A stretch of 64,000 bases of DNA. Origin: Lucinisca nassula. Its lineage: Eukaryota; Mollusca; Bivalvia; Lucinida; Lucinidae. The DNA is taken from assembly GCA_963580285.1 (NCBI GenBank), contig OY757016.1:44097124-44161123 (forward strand), in the 5' to 3' direction. Position 1 is the stretch's first letter. Every line of letters starts with the position of its first letter. A program made the translations under genes and the position numbers. This document shows positions 29,871 to 39,368 of this stretch, in pieces. Under the pieces are notes generated by a model. It was given only the letters and a program-made list of their open reading frames with translations. It had not been told where the DNA came from and did no database searches.

Positions 29871-30189
29871 TGATGTTTGGTATGAAGCTTCACCTTTAAG
29901 ACCTCCCTCAACATTATGCACATTAAAACCCTGGGGCCAATAATGGCCCTCTCTGGGGCCCACTTGTTACACTATGGATCAGGTGAGCGATCCAGGGCCA
30001 TCATGGCCCTCTTGTTTCTATTGTAGTGATACTCAAAGTTTGTATTTTTATCTATTTTCAGGTAAGTCAAAGGAAGAACAAATATTAGTATTAGAGATGT
30101 GAATGGCAGAATGGGTGACAACGAAACAGGTTTGATGCTCCTACAGTGTTATTTATTTTCTATTCCAAAATCAGTAAACAAATTCTATG

Positions 30190-30866
30190 GTAACTACCAC
30201 TGTTTTTACACAAATCCTAGCTAATTATACCACTTACACAAATCATAGCTACCACCATTCTTATACAAATCATAGCTCACAAATCATTGCTACCACAGCT
30301 CTTTCATAAGTCATAGCTACCACAGCTGTTATACAAGTCGTAGGTACCACAACTTTTACAAAAATCATAGCTACCACAGCTCTTACAGAAATTATAGCTA
30401 CCAGAAATTATAGCTACCATAGCTCTTGCAGAAATTATAGCTACCACAGCTCTTACAGAAATTATAGCTACCATAGCTCTTACAGAAATTATAGCTACCA
30501 CATCTCTTACAGATATTATAGCTACCCCAGCACTTACAGAAATTATAGCTACCATAGCTCTTAACAGAAATTATAACTACCACAGCTCTTACAGAAATTA
30601 TAGCTACTACAGCTCTTACAGAAATTATAGCTACCATAGCTCTTACAGAAATTATAGCTACCACAGCTCTTACAGAAATTATAGCTACCACAGCTCTTAC
30701 AGAAATTATAGCTACCATAGCTCTTGCAGAAATTATAGTTACCACAGCTCTTACAGAAATTATAGCTATCCAGCTCTTACAGAAATTATAGCTACCACAG
30801 CTCTTGCACAAATCAAAGTTACAACAGCTCTTACACAAAGTATAGCTACCACAGCTCAAACATAAA
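30190..30866. repeat. 27-bp tandem array
   Basis: About 24 units of TTATAGCTACCACAGCTCTTACAGAAA-like sequence (27 bases, written in two parts elsewhere). Central units are almost identical; the first six and last three are diverged. Since 27 is divisible by three, all frames without a stop remain open, which gives a 153-codon minus-strand frame (VVAIISVRA repeats) that is not evidence of a gene. Confidence 0.9.
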
Positions 30867-31077
30867 TTTTAGCTATCACTAATAGCTATAATTGCTCATA
30901 CATGTAAATAGGATAGCTACCACAGAGGGTAGTTACCATAGGTCTGACACAACTGATGTGGCATTTTGTTTTGGATCCATTTTGTGTATGGTGTTGGTGA
31001 CATCACAGGATATTTAGCCCTCACCATGCCGAAAACTTCAGCATATTACACTCCTCCTTGATTGCCAGCCACATTAT

Positions 31078-31326
31078 GAAAACACGCCTATACAAATGCA
31101 TTGTAAACTTTACCGCCGAAAAGGAGAAAATTTTAAGATGAAAAATTATGATATTTTTCTTATTTCTGCTCAAAATACACATTGTGGGTACTCGTTAGAA
31201 TCGCCTCATTTAGGCGAATCTATATTTTAGAGCAGAAATAAGAAAACTAAGGTTTACTCCTGTAAACCCCAGTTTTACTACATAAAAGTGGGGTTCAAGG
31301 GGTTAAAATTAAATAGGCGTGTTTTC
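31078..31326. mobile_element. PAL-1 MITE with terminal repeats
   Basis: Best defined ends of the family: GAAAACACGCCTATA (31078-31092) and TAGGCGTGTTTTC (31314-31326). Inside are the hairpin with GTACTCGTTAGAATCGCC and the ACCCCAGTTTTACTA...AGTGGGGTT block. About 249 bases. Confidence 0.75.
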
Positions 31327-31654
31327 GTGATGATTTGTGTTGCATGATTTCAGTTTTACCATGGATTTAGAAGCAGAATGGAAAACAGTATAGGTCCTGG
31401 ATCTATACTGTTCTCAGAAAAAGGCTATATCTGAGTTAAGCATGGTGATGGGCATATCTGACACATATATAACCATTTCGTGCAGGGTAGACAACTCTAG
31501 TGACATCCTGTTTGCATATCTATAATCTGTTCCTCTATAAAGGAGGGATCTTAGAAAGAGTTTTGCTTGCAAGTTTTAGATTGTAGACTTCTCTTGGTAA
31601 AAGAGACAAAATTCTTTTAGACAGAGTTGCCTCCCCTAAAGATGTGTTGATTCC

Positions 31655-32330
31655 CCTTTATTTATGTTCACAAATAACTGGTCACTATTGTACAGAAATA
31701 TAGGTGCAAGTTCATTGTTGTTGTGACATACACGTCAAGGCCGGAAAATTTCACTTGTCCACTCGCCATAGCAAGTAAAAATTTTGAAGGATGAAATTTT
31801 TTGTCTAGTCCATATGAAATTTAACAAAATCTACATGCCCTTGGTCATGCAGGACAAGTGAAATTTTGAAGGATTTTCCAGCCCTGGAGGTGCAAGTGAA
31901 TGTCTACTATTGTAAAGAAATACAAGTGCAAGTGACTGTTCACTACTGTAGGGAAATGTAGGTACAAGTGGCTGTTCACTTTTGTACAGAAGTATAATAA
32001 CAAGTGACTGTTCAATGTTGTAAAAAAATATAATTAAGTGATTGTTTGCTATTGTACAGTAATACAGGTGCAAGTGACTGTTCACTGTTGTACAGAAATA
32101 TAAGTGCAAGTGAACGTTCACTATTGCTTAGTTATATAAGTGCAAGCAACTGTTCACTGTTACACAGGTAATAGGTGCAAGTGACTGTTTACTATGGTAC
32201 AGAAATACAAGTGCAAGTAACAAGTAACTCTTCACTGTTGTACAGAAGTATAGGTGCAAGTGACTGTTCACTATTGTACAGAAATATTAACACAAGTGAT
32301 TATACACACTACTGTATGGAAATATTTGCT
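31655..32330. repeat. 36-bp tandem array, interrupted
   Basis: Unit GTGCAAGTGACTGTTCACTA TTGTACAGAAATACAA, about 12 copies from 31889, plus at least one at 31680-31715. The gap 31737-31887 is a foreign MITE. Confidence 0.85.
31737..31887. mobile_element. MITE inside the 36-bp array
   Basis: CAAGGCCGGAAAATTTCACT TGTCC at the left and GGACAAGTGAAATTTT..GGATTTTCCAGCCCTGG at the right: inverted arms AGGGCTGGAAAAT and TTCACTTGTCC, about 35 bases. Array units continue on both sides. Confidence 0.65.
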
Positions 32331-32396
32331 GCAGTTACAATGAAGAAAAAATACTGAAAATATTAGTTACATCAGCTCAGTGAGTAAATATTTCAT

Positions 32397-32433
32397 TAAA
32401 AAAACAATAACAACAAAAAAAAACAAAAAAAAA
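32397..32433. repeat. A-rich low-complexity tract
   Basis: AAAAAACAATAACAACAAAA-type sequence. Confidence 0.8.
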
Positions 32434-32559
32434 CAGATGAAAAGCGGTTTTACCAAAGCTTACTTTCATAAATGACACAAATAACTTTGTAGATATATCA
32501 ACCTATAAAGTGTTTATGGTGACTTTTAGCAGACAATAACAACTGTCTTACTTTTCAAA

Positions 32560-32806
32560 TGGGCCCCGTCAAGCGATTTTGGTACTTATTGCCTATGCGA
32601 GCAGCGAAGGTTCCGGCGAGCCTGTGCATCCGCGCAGTCTCGCCAGAACCATCGCTGCTCGCTCATACAAGCAGTGAATCAAGAGGAACCTTCAGACAGA
32701 AAGCCAAATCCCTGGCCCCTCTGAATGGCTGGGCATGCGCAGTTAAAATTTGTCATGACGGAATGCTCGAAGACACAAATTCGCTTGGCGGGGCTCCTAT
32801 AAAGCA
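32560..32806. mobile_element. MITE with CGAGCAGCG hairpin (Q-like), copy 1
   Basis: Imperfect ends GGGCCCCGTCAAGCGATTTT and complement GGAGCCCCGCCAAGCGAATT. An internal hairpin pairs GCGAGCAGCGAAGGTTCCGG CGAG with its complement around CCTGTGCATCCGCGCAGTCT. That tip is shared with 49735-49972. Confidence 0.6.
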
Positions 32807-33088
32807 TGGTATTCTGTGATTCACATGAAACTTCTCTAAAAGACAAGGAGAAAATTAAAATGTTGTCTGCCTTGCAGTTTTGCTTGGCAATTTTAACAGT
32901 TCAAGAACCCTAAAGCAACATTTTAGACCATCATGATTAGCAATAAAGGGATGAAGTGCCTCTCTTTTAGCTAATATTTCCTTAATTTTATGTGTTATGG
33001 TCTAGTTTATTACTGCAGTATTTTCACATACCACTTTCCATTATGTCAACAAGTCCACATTATGATCACTCCCCAAAACCCCACATTA
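32807..33088. other. Unassigned stretch
   Basis: AT-rich, no feature recognised. Confidence 0.4.
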
Positions 33089-33122
33089 ACCCATTGTATA
33101 CTGGTGGACTCTTCCACTGCTA
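33089..33122 (-). mobile_element. TTAA-2b end fragment
   Basis: TAACCCATTGTATACTGGTG GACTCTTCCACTG: outer end only, then HP-3 sequence, suggesting HP-3 inserted here or recombination. Confidence 0.6.
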
Positions 33123-33301
33123 TATGTTGCATTCTGTGTCACAAGATATTTCCAATGATCTCATAATTTTTTACCTTGTGACCTTGACCTACTTTTTAAA
33201 GACTTGAACATTGGCCATGCCTTTCGATTGCTTAGTGATACGGCTTTCATATTTAACATGCACTCTCCAGGGGCATCAGTGTTTCACAAACACATCTTGT
33301 T
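33123..33301 (+). mobile_element. HP-3 3' fragment
   Basis: Last one and a half repeats of HP-3, ending TGTTT-CAC-AAACA (33280-33292) then ATCTTGTT. Nearly the same as 6500-6678. Confidence 0.7.
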
Positions 33302-33302
33302 C

Positions 33303-33470
33303 TGGTAGGTGCTGGGTAGAACTACCTCATTAAGGTGGTTCTAATGAGTATGTACAGTCTGTGTTCTTGAGCAAGAATAAAAACATGATATATACCCTTG
33401 TAAACCCAACTTTACACTACACAAAGTGGGGTGAACAAGGGTATTACAGACTTGTTAACGCAATTTTCCA
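33303..33470. mobile_element. PAL-1 MITE
   Basis: Hairpin AGAACTACCTCATTAAGGTGGTTCT (apex, read in two arms), then CCAACTTTACACTACACAAAGTGGGG. It begins immediately after the CTTGTT of HP-3. Confidence 0.65.
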
Positions 33471-33524
33471 ACATTTTCACAAGGGAGACAACCTTTGTGA
33501 CCTCATGTTTACTTTCATTGACTA

Positions 33525-34580
33525 CCCCTTTATAAAAGGGGTCTATTCTTGAAGGAAAAAACTTGCTCTTGAAAGGGGTCTACTCTAGAAGGAAAGAATT
33601 TGTTCCTGAGTAGGGGTATACTCTTGAAGGAAAAATTTTGTTCCTTAGGAGAGGTCTACTTTTGAAGTCAAGGGTTTGCTCCGGAGGAGGGGTCTACTCC
33701 TGAAGGAAAGAATTTGCGCATGAAATGGGTCTTGTAGAAAAGAATTTTTTCCAGAGATGGAGTCTGCCTTTGAAGAAAAGAATTTGTTACTTAAAGGTGT
33801 CTCCTACTGAAGGAAATAATTTGCTCCTGAAATGTGTCTACTCCTGAAGGAGAGAATTTGCTCCTGTGGAGGGGTCTGCTCTTGAAGGAAAGAATTTGCT
33901 CCTGAAAGGGGTCTTGTAGGAAAGAATTTTCGCCAGAGGTGGAGTGTGCACTTGAAGAAAAGAATTTGTTACTGAAAGGGTCTGCACTTGTAGGAAAGAA
34001 TTTGCTCCTGAAGGAAAGAAGTATCCTGTGGATGGGTCTGCTCTTGAAGAAAAGAATTTGTCCCTGAAAGGGTCTACACTTGTAGGAAAGAATTTGCTTC
34101 TGAAATGGGTCTACTGTTGAAAGAAAGCATTTTGCTCCTGAAAGGGGTCTACTCTTGAAGAAAAAAAACACACTCCTGTGGAGGTATCTACTCTTAAAGG
34201 AAAGAATTTGCTCAAGGAGGTCTACTTTTGAAGGAAAAAATTTGCACCTGAGGATTGGTCTACTCTTAAAGGAAAGAATTAATGCTCCTGACAGTGGTCT
34301 ACTCTTGAAGGAAAGAACTTGCTCCTGAAAGGGGTCTACTGTTAAAGGAAATAATTTGCTCCTGAAAGGGGTCTGCTTTTGAAGGAAAGAACTTCTGAAA
34401 GGGGTCTACACTTGAAGAAAATAATTTGCTCCTTAAAGGGAACTACTCTTGAAGGAAATAATTTGCCCCTGAAAGGGGTCTACTTTTGAAGGAAAGAATT
34501 TGCTCCTGAAGAGGGGGTCTACTCTTAAAGGAAAGAATTTGCTCCTGAGGAGCAAATTCTTTCCTTTAATAGTAGATCCC
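33525..34580. repeat. 37-bp tandem array ending in an inverted unit
   Basis: About 28 units of TTGAAGGAAAGAATTTGCTC CTGAAAGGGGTCTACTC with lengths of 33-37. The final unit is inverted: AAAGGAAAGAATTTGCTCCT (34527-34546) is followed by its complement through 34567, and the pairing extends to GGGTCTACT/AGTAGATCCC. The core GGAAAGAATTTG is also present in the 63-bp array at 3071-3742. Confidence 0.9.
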
Positions 34581-35116
34581 TTATTGTTAAGGGACACAAA
34601 CAAAATTAAAGAAAGAATTGTCTCTCCAGAAAAAGTTCCCATATCACTCAAAACAGCCGTTGAGGAGGCTGGCAAAAAGTCTTGCGTTCATGCCGTCACA
34701 CGACTTTTGTAGCTTAGGCTGTGAGAGATGATGGTGTAGAATTAAGCTCTATTGATTGCCGTGGAGTATTAAGTAGGAATTATAAACTGAAGTTGTTATT
34801 TTATCGATTTCGAAGACGACACCTCGTCAACAACCTTCAGAAGCTGTCATAACAGTAAACATAACTTTACATTTCGATAAATTCCGTATAAAATTATGCA
34901 TATTGATATTAATGATTTCCTACGAGGTTCGCTTGATCTGACAGGAGCTGTGTGTTTTTTTGATTGAGTAACACGTTAATAAAGATGGGTCAAAGAATTT
35001 ATGATGTAATATTTTAGCACTGTTTCATGATCGGCATTAATTTTGTCGGTAAAAAAGAGAGCTGAGACTATAAAAGATATATAAAGATATAGAAATCAAG
35101 AAAACACACAAAAAAG
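34581..35116. other. Unassigned stretch
   Basis: No repeat relation found; frames are short. Confidence 0.4.
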
Positions 35117-35168
35117 TTTTGTTTGTTTGAATTGAGGTTTAACGTCATGTCAACACTGTATAGGTCAT
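35117..35168 (-). mobile_element. SINE-1 tail fragment
   Basis: TTTGTTTGTTTGAATTGAGG TTTAACGTCATGTCAACACT GTATAGGTCAT: tail only. Confidence 0.7.
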
Positions 35169-35257
35169 AAATCCGATCACATAATGTGAAGACAGAATTG
35201 CGCTGCTTTGACAGTCTGTATCATGCGGCAATCAAGTGAACAAGTCCATGTAATGAA

Positions 35258-35600
35258 CATCCCTGTAAACCCCACTTTATATGGAGAAAAGTGAGGCTAA
35301 AAGTGGGGTTTACAGGGGTTTCATTGTTTTTCTTAATTCTGCTCCAAGACATAGGTTGTGGGTACTCGTTAGAACCGCCTCATAGAGGCGGTTCTAACAA
35401 GCACCGACAACCAATGTTTTGAGTATTAATAAGAAAAATATCACACATTTTCATCAGAAAAAAAAGAACTATTTTTTGGAGATATGAAAGAATGCACTAT
35501 GACACATTGATTTGTTACCGTAACGTATGCAATATCATGGGGTTTACAAGTCTTGTGTTACAAAACACCATTGTAAACCCCATACAAGCATGTGAGATGC
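35258..35600. mobile_element. PAL-1, longest copy
   Basis: ACCCCACTTTATATGGAGAA...AGTGGGGTTTACAGGGG, then the hairpin with GTTAGAACCGCCTCATAGAGGCGGTTCTAAC in two arms, then a flank (AATATCACACATTTTCATCAG, GAGATATGAAAGAATGCACT) shared with 49285-49345, and a final GGGGTTTACAAG...TTGTAAACCCC inverted pair at 35540-35582. The full element may be about 340 bases. Confidence 0.6.
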
Positions 35601-35611
35601 AAATTTCTGCA

Positions 35612-35722
35612 ATGGAATTTCAGGTGGTTTTTCTCTGGGTACGCCAGTTTTTGCCCGCCTTTGATTAACGATGGGCTTGAAATAAGTGCAATAATCTTGA
35701 AAGGGTTTTTTAACTAAAAAAT
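35612..35722 (+). mobile_element. SINE-3, 5'-truncated
   Basis: GGTTTTTCTCTGGGTACGCC to AAATAAGTGCAATAATCTTG AAAGGG. It ends where SINE-2 begins, so the two form a tandem pair in one orientation. Confidence 0.75.
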
Positions 35723-35724
35723 GG

Positions 35725-36012
35725 CCGGCCTCGGTAGCTCAGTGGGATGTGCGTCTGACTTGTGATCAGGAGGACCTGCCGAGGTTGGCAACATTCTTTC
35801 GTGGAGATTAATCATGAAATCTTTTCTACGGTCATTCTCTCCCTTCCACTGATTCAAGAAGGGCAGTTGTCAGTTTCTGGCAAAAGAATGTGCACTGTAC
35901 TGGTTAACCACTAACGCATAAGCCTGCCCAGGAAAAATGTGGATAGTTAAACAGACCGGCTCAAAAATGACCTAAATAGTGTTGACTGGGCCATTAAACT
36001 CCAATACAAGCA
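35725..36012 (+). mobile_element. SINE-2, full-length
   Basis: tRNA-like head GGCCGGCCTCGGTAGCTCAG with A box TAGCTCAGTGGGATG; the B box region is decayed (GACCTGCCGAGGTT). The body and GTGTTGACTGGGCCATTAAA CTCC tail are present. Confidence 0.8.
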
Positions 36013-36034
36013 AAGTAAAAAACTGTATGTGGGT

Positions 36035-36092
36035 ACTCCTTAGAACTGCCTCATTGCGGCAGATCCAACAAGCACTCACATTATGTTTGAGG
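36035..36092. mobile_element. PAL-1 hairpin, diverged
   Basis: GTACTCCTTAGAACTGCCTCATTGCGGCAG (apex read in two arms) then ATCCAACAAGCACTCACATT ATG. Confidence 0.6.
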
Positions 36093-36217
36093 CAGAAATA
36101 TTACATATTACGCAACATGGCTGTCCACTACCCTAGTGTATTGCTGCTCAAAACTTTTTGAACAACCCTCATCCCTTGACATAGTCAACCATACTTTTGA
36201 CATGGGTGTGGAATAAG

Positions 36218-36430
36218 TTAACCCTTGTCCTGCTGAGCCCGGATATGTCTGATCTTTCAAACAATGCAGATCCAGATCAGATGGCTTCTGCAGAAGCCAT
36301 CTGATCAGGATCTTCATTGTTTGCCATTCATTTTATGAATTTGTTGTAATGATTTGCATCAAGTAATCTGATTGGTTGATAATCAGTAGTGGGTGTGGCA
36401 TATATGAATATTCAGCAGGACAAGGGTTAA
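36218..36430 (-). mobile_element. TTAA-1 MITE, complete
   Basis: TTAA at 36218-36221 and 36427-36430, CCCTTGTCCTGCTGAG and CAGCAGGACAAGGG ends: the best TIR match of the family (12 of 13). Subfamily with CGGATATG and TAATCAGTAGTGGGTGTGGC, shared with 43557, 44829 and 45357. Confidence 0.85.
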
Positions 36431-36512
36431 TATTGTTCACAGTGTGCATATCAGCTCTCTAAGAGATACTAGAAGAAGACCAGAAGCTTCCAAAATAATC
36501 TAAAAAGCCCCT

Positions 36513-36536
36513 CCCCCCCCCCCCCCCCCCCCCCCC
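36513..36536. repeat. Poly-C tract (24)
   Basis: Pure C run, preceded by CCCCT and followed by A-rich sequence. Likely hypervariable. Confidence 0.9.
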
Positions 36537-36656
36537 ACAAAAAAAAATGACCTGTGATGTCATGAGAATGATTTTTTTTAACATAAAAGGACTCTCCTTT
36601 TGATAATGGATTGGCCCTCATTTCAGACACAATTTGACAAGGCTGTTCCAAGGATT

Positions 36657-37671
36657 TGTTTGAGTTGAGATTTTACGTCCCCGTCAACACTGTGCAGGTC
36701 ATTTTGGTGAGGTTGCTTCCAATTTTGTGGTAGTTTTACCCGACATTGAGATGAAATGACATCTCAAGCCCTGTCGCCCATAGAAACTGCTAGAGTTTAA
36801 GGAGCGGTCAGACTCACATCACTTTTCCTGGGCAGGCTTAGACCTAAGCTGTTTACTAAACTCCGTTCAGAAAATCTGAATTATCGATTTTTTCGTTTTT
36901 CCTTTTAATACTCATTTAAGCCCAAACATCACTATGGGAAAGGTTTAGACCTGACCCTCCGCCGACTTCTCCAACAGGTCATGTGCCTCTGCGACAGTCA
37001 GGAAGGCTGTGATTATTGGAGAAAATTGCAAAACAAAGAAATGAGACCACAGACTAAGTCCATTTGATGAGGATTGTCAGGTAAAATAATAAATATTCAA
37101 ATCCATGTGATGCACTTTATAAATAGATATGCAGTTACGACACACCTTACATTCGAATGGCTAGATAGAGGCCCACTAGGAACGGGAGCCACTAGCGCGA
37201 TGTGCTGTCAACAGTTGTCAAAAAGAAATATACCGATATCGGATGGTGGTGTCACAGCTAATGATTTTCCATGAAGTGATCGTGCAAATAAAACATAGAC
37301 GCCCTTGCAATTTACAAGAGCAGTAACCACTTCTATATATGGTTTAAAAGGGTGTGTCGAACCTGTCAGAATGTCTTGGTCTGTGGAAGAAAATTTAGAT
37401 TTTGCACTTTTCTCCAAATAATCACAGACTTTCCTGGCTATCGCAGAGGCATACGACTTGCTGGAGAAATCGGCGGAGGTTGAGGTCTAAAACTTTCCCA
37501 TAGTGATGTATGGGCTAAAATGAGTATTAAACGCGAGAATCGAAAAAATCGATGATTCAGATTTTCTGAACGGAGTTTAGTACTCAAATTCGGTCGGTTT
37601 CAGCTCTGTGCGGAAACACCATGCAGCCCAATCTATTTCTCCAGGCCCTGATGGGCTGGGGGTGCAATGTT
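36657..37671 (-). mobile_element. SINE-1 split by a 725-bp DNA transposon
   Basis: Tail and body 36657-36855, then foreign DNA, then CTCAAATTCGGTCGGTTTCA through CCCTGATGGGCTGGGGG at 37671. The two halves join in the SINE-1 order GTTTACCAGTACTC, with about five bases lost. Confidence 0.8.
36856..37580. mobile_element. 725-bp element with about 200-bp terminal inverted repeats
   Basis: Ends CTAAACTCCGTTCAGAAAAT and its complement at 37561-37580; pairing is strong for about 120 bases (including ATCGATTTTTTCG, TTTAATACTCATTT, CATCACTATGGGAAAG, CTCCGCCGA) and continues weakly to about 37060 / 37380. TA lies on both sides (36854-36855, 37581-37582). The unique 300-base centre has no convincing ORF. 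TA target and long TIRs suggest a Tc1/mariner-type non-autonomous element; the superfamily is inferred. Confidence 0.8.
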
Positions 37672-38108
37672 GTTCCAAGAATATTGGTTAATCTCAGGTA
37701 GCTTGATAGCCTCTGATTGATTTCCAGGATCAGCAGAAATGACATCACCTTATTGATTGATAGATTTCTGTGTTAAATGGCTTGATTGCCTGTTCATTAG
37801 TCATCCTTTGATCTTCAGGTGCACAAGCCTTGGCGAGCATAAACACGCCTTAAGCATGGTAGGCTTCTGCCTATGTAATTTAAGTCCTAGACCCCAATGA
37901 AGCTGCCCAACCATGGTTAGAGGTTGGAATTTCTTTGACTGAAGGTGCATTATTTTAATTTATCAAGTAAAGCCTTTATTGCTTAGTCTCTAAAAGGGGT
38001 TCTTTCGATAGTGGTTCTTTTCTGCAAAGCTTTGGGAATGCTATCCTTTGGAGAGCGTATTGTCATGCATAAATCATTGATATTTTATGGGTTTTATGCC
38101 CTTGAGCA
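37672..38108. other. Unassigned stretch
   Basis: No feature recognised up to the assembly gap. Confidence 0.4.
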
Positions 38109-38308
38109 NNNNNNNNNNNNNNNNNNNNNNNNNNNNNNNNNNNNNNNNNNNNNNNNNNNNNNNNNNNNNNNNNNNNNNNNNNNNNNNNNNNNNNNNNNNN
38201 NNNNNNNNNNNNNNNNNNNNNNNNNNNNNNNNNNNNNNNNNNNNNNNNNNNNNNNNNNNNNNNNNNNNNNNNNNNNNNNNNNNNNNNNNNNNNNNNNNNN
38301 NNNNNNNN
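38109..38308. other. Assembly gap (200 N)
   Basis: Exactly 200 N, a conventional placeholder length. The 9-mer CCTTGAGCA ends the left contig (38100-38108) and also begins the right contig (38309-38317). Confidence 0.98.
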
Positions 38309-38392
38309 CCTTGAGCAGGTAGCGGATCAGATCAAAGGAAGTTCTGCAGGTTATTCTATTTTTAATCGAGCATTACATAAATGGGTGCTTGT

Positions 38393-38629
38393 TTAACCCA
38401 TTTAGTACCGGAAACCCCAAAACAGAAACCCCAAAACGGGTACCCTGGCAAACAGTGCAGGCCCAGATCAGACGCCACAGAACGCGGCGTCTGATCAGGG
38501 CCTCCACTGTTTGCTAAAAGATAAGCCATTTTCCAAATAAATTTTGAAGGAAACACAACCTGACTCCCCTAAATTTTGAAATGGACTCCTTCTATATAAG
38601 GAAGTTCCATTTGGTACAAAAAGGGTTAA
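38393..38629 (+). mobile_element. TTAA-2 MITE, complete
   Basis: Reference copy of TTAA-2: TTAA at 38393-38396 and 38626-38629 around CCCATTTAGTACC ... GGTACAAAAAGGG. Hairpin 38448-38514 with apical GACGCCACAGAACGCGGCGTC. The second half carries AAATTTTGAAATGGACTCC and TATATAAGGAAG. CCGGAAACCCCAAAA is locally duplicated. Confidence 0.85.
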
Positions 38630-38681
38630 TAATTAAGCACATTATGATTATCCCAAGTTTGAAGCTGTCTTGTGAAAATAC

Positions 38682-38701
38682 AAAAAAAAAAAAAAAAAAA
38701 A
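38682..38701. repeat. Poly-A tract
   Basis: Twenty A residues just upstream of a PAL-2 element. Confidence 0.9.
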
Positions 38702-38704
38702 TCA

Positions 38705-39318
38705 ACAACCTCTTTATAACACTATTGCTGAGTCCTAAGCAGACTCCGTGTTAGTTAGACAACTTCCTTATATCCTAACAAAAATGTAAAATGTCCATTT
38801 ATGGTCATTTTTGTCAAGCCTTTGATGGCGCGATATAGGAATCCAATTTCTGTTGTCTGTGACCACCAGAGCATTCACTCAATTGGTCAAGTCCATTTCA
38901 CAATATAAGAGCTTTGTTAATCACTTGCATTTAGGGATAGCGAGTGTAATGGAAGCATCTATATTTGACCTTGACCTTTATTTTATGGTTCACTATTGTG
39001 TGAAACCTTGCTGTTCACCCTAATCTGCTTTATTAATGAAACTTGGTAGAAACTTGTATCGTGGGATGGTCATCCACATTTGACCTTGTCCTTCATTTCA
39101 TGGTTCACTGACTTTGTGAACTATAATTGCATCAACCCTAGCGTTCACCCTATTTCTCAAGATCTATAACAGCTTGATAGGAATGGTAACTTTTTTGTAA
39201 GCATCCATGTTTGACCTTGACCTAGATTTCATGTGCCCCCACAGTGGACATTTTGAGCCTTCAGCAGAATTCTTGTTCTACATAATCTATGCATTTTGAG
39301 ATTCATCTTTAAACCTTG
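38705..39318. mobile_element. PAL-2 interrupted by a 465-base insertion
   Basis: Left half 38705-38811 (CAACCTCTTTATAACACTAT to CCATTTATGGTCATTTTT), right half 39279-39318 (CATAATCTATGCATTTTGAG ATTCATCTTTAAACC). The outer right terminus is decayed. Confidence 0.65.
38812..39278 (+). mobile_element. Unclassified insertion, TTCTTGTT 3' end
   Basis: Begins near CAAGCCTTTGATGGCGCGAT ATAGG and contains three spaced repeats of TTTGACCTTGACC/TTGACCTTGTCC followed by TTTCATGGTTCACT and TTCACCCTA. It ends GCAGAATTCTTGTTC. The end motif and GACCTTGACC repeats recall HP-3; no clear 3' hairpin. A diverged start fragment is at 51417-51450. Confidence 0.5.
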
Positions 39319-39368
39319 TTTAAAAAGATAAGAAAAAAAAAGATTTCTGTCTGCTCTTGCATTATCCA

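Larger units (their letters stand above)
26382..30016 (+). mobile_element. BIG-1 element, copy 1 (3.6 kb)
   Basis: The 5' end is a hairpin: AGCTCACCTGACC, GAA loop, GGTCATGGTGAGCT. Next is a CGTC-rich tract (26433-26484), a 145-bp array (about 26480-27370), a 166-bp array (about 27380-29870), a short unique part, then CAGGTGAGC (complement of 5' GCTCACCTG) and hairpin AGGGCCATCATGGCCCT (29994-30010) followed by CTTGTT. It has no transposase and no long ORF. Copy 2 is at 52212-55138. Tandem-repeat-bearing non-autonomous elements are known in bivalves (pearl-type, Helentron-related, tandem-repeat MITEs); which of these it belongs to is not settled by the sequence. Confidence 0.8.

Noticed and set aside
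30304..30859. Open frames up to 153 codons on the minus strand with VVAIISVRA-type repeats
   Set aside because: They are translations of the 27-bp satellite. A period divisible by three with no stop keeps frames open without selection.
33791..34171. 126-codon minus-strand frame rich in FKSRPL
   Set aside because: It is a translated 37-bp satellite with irregular units, with no non-repeat part.
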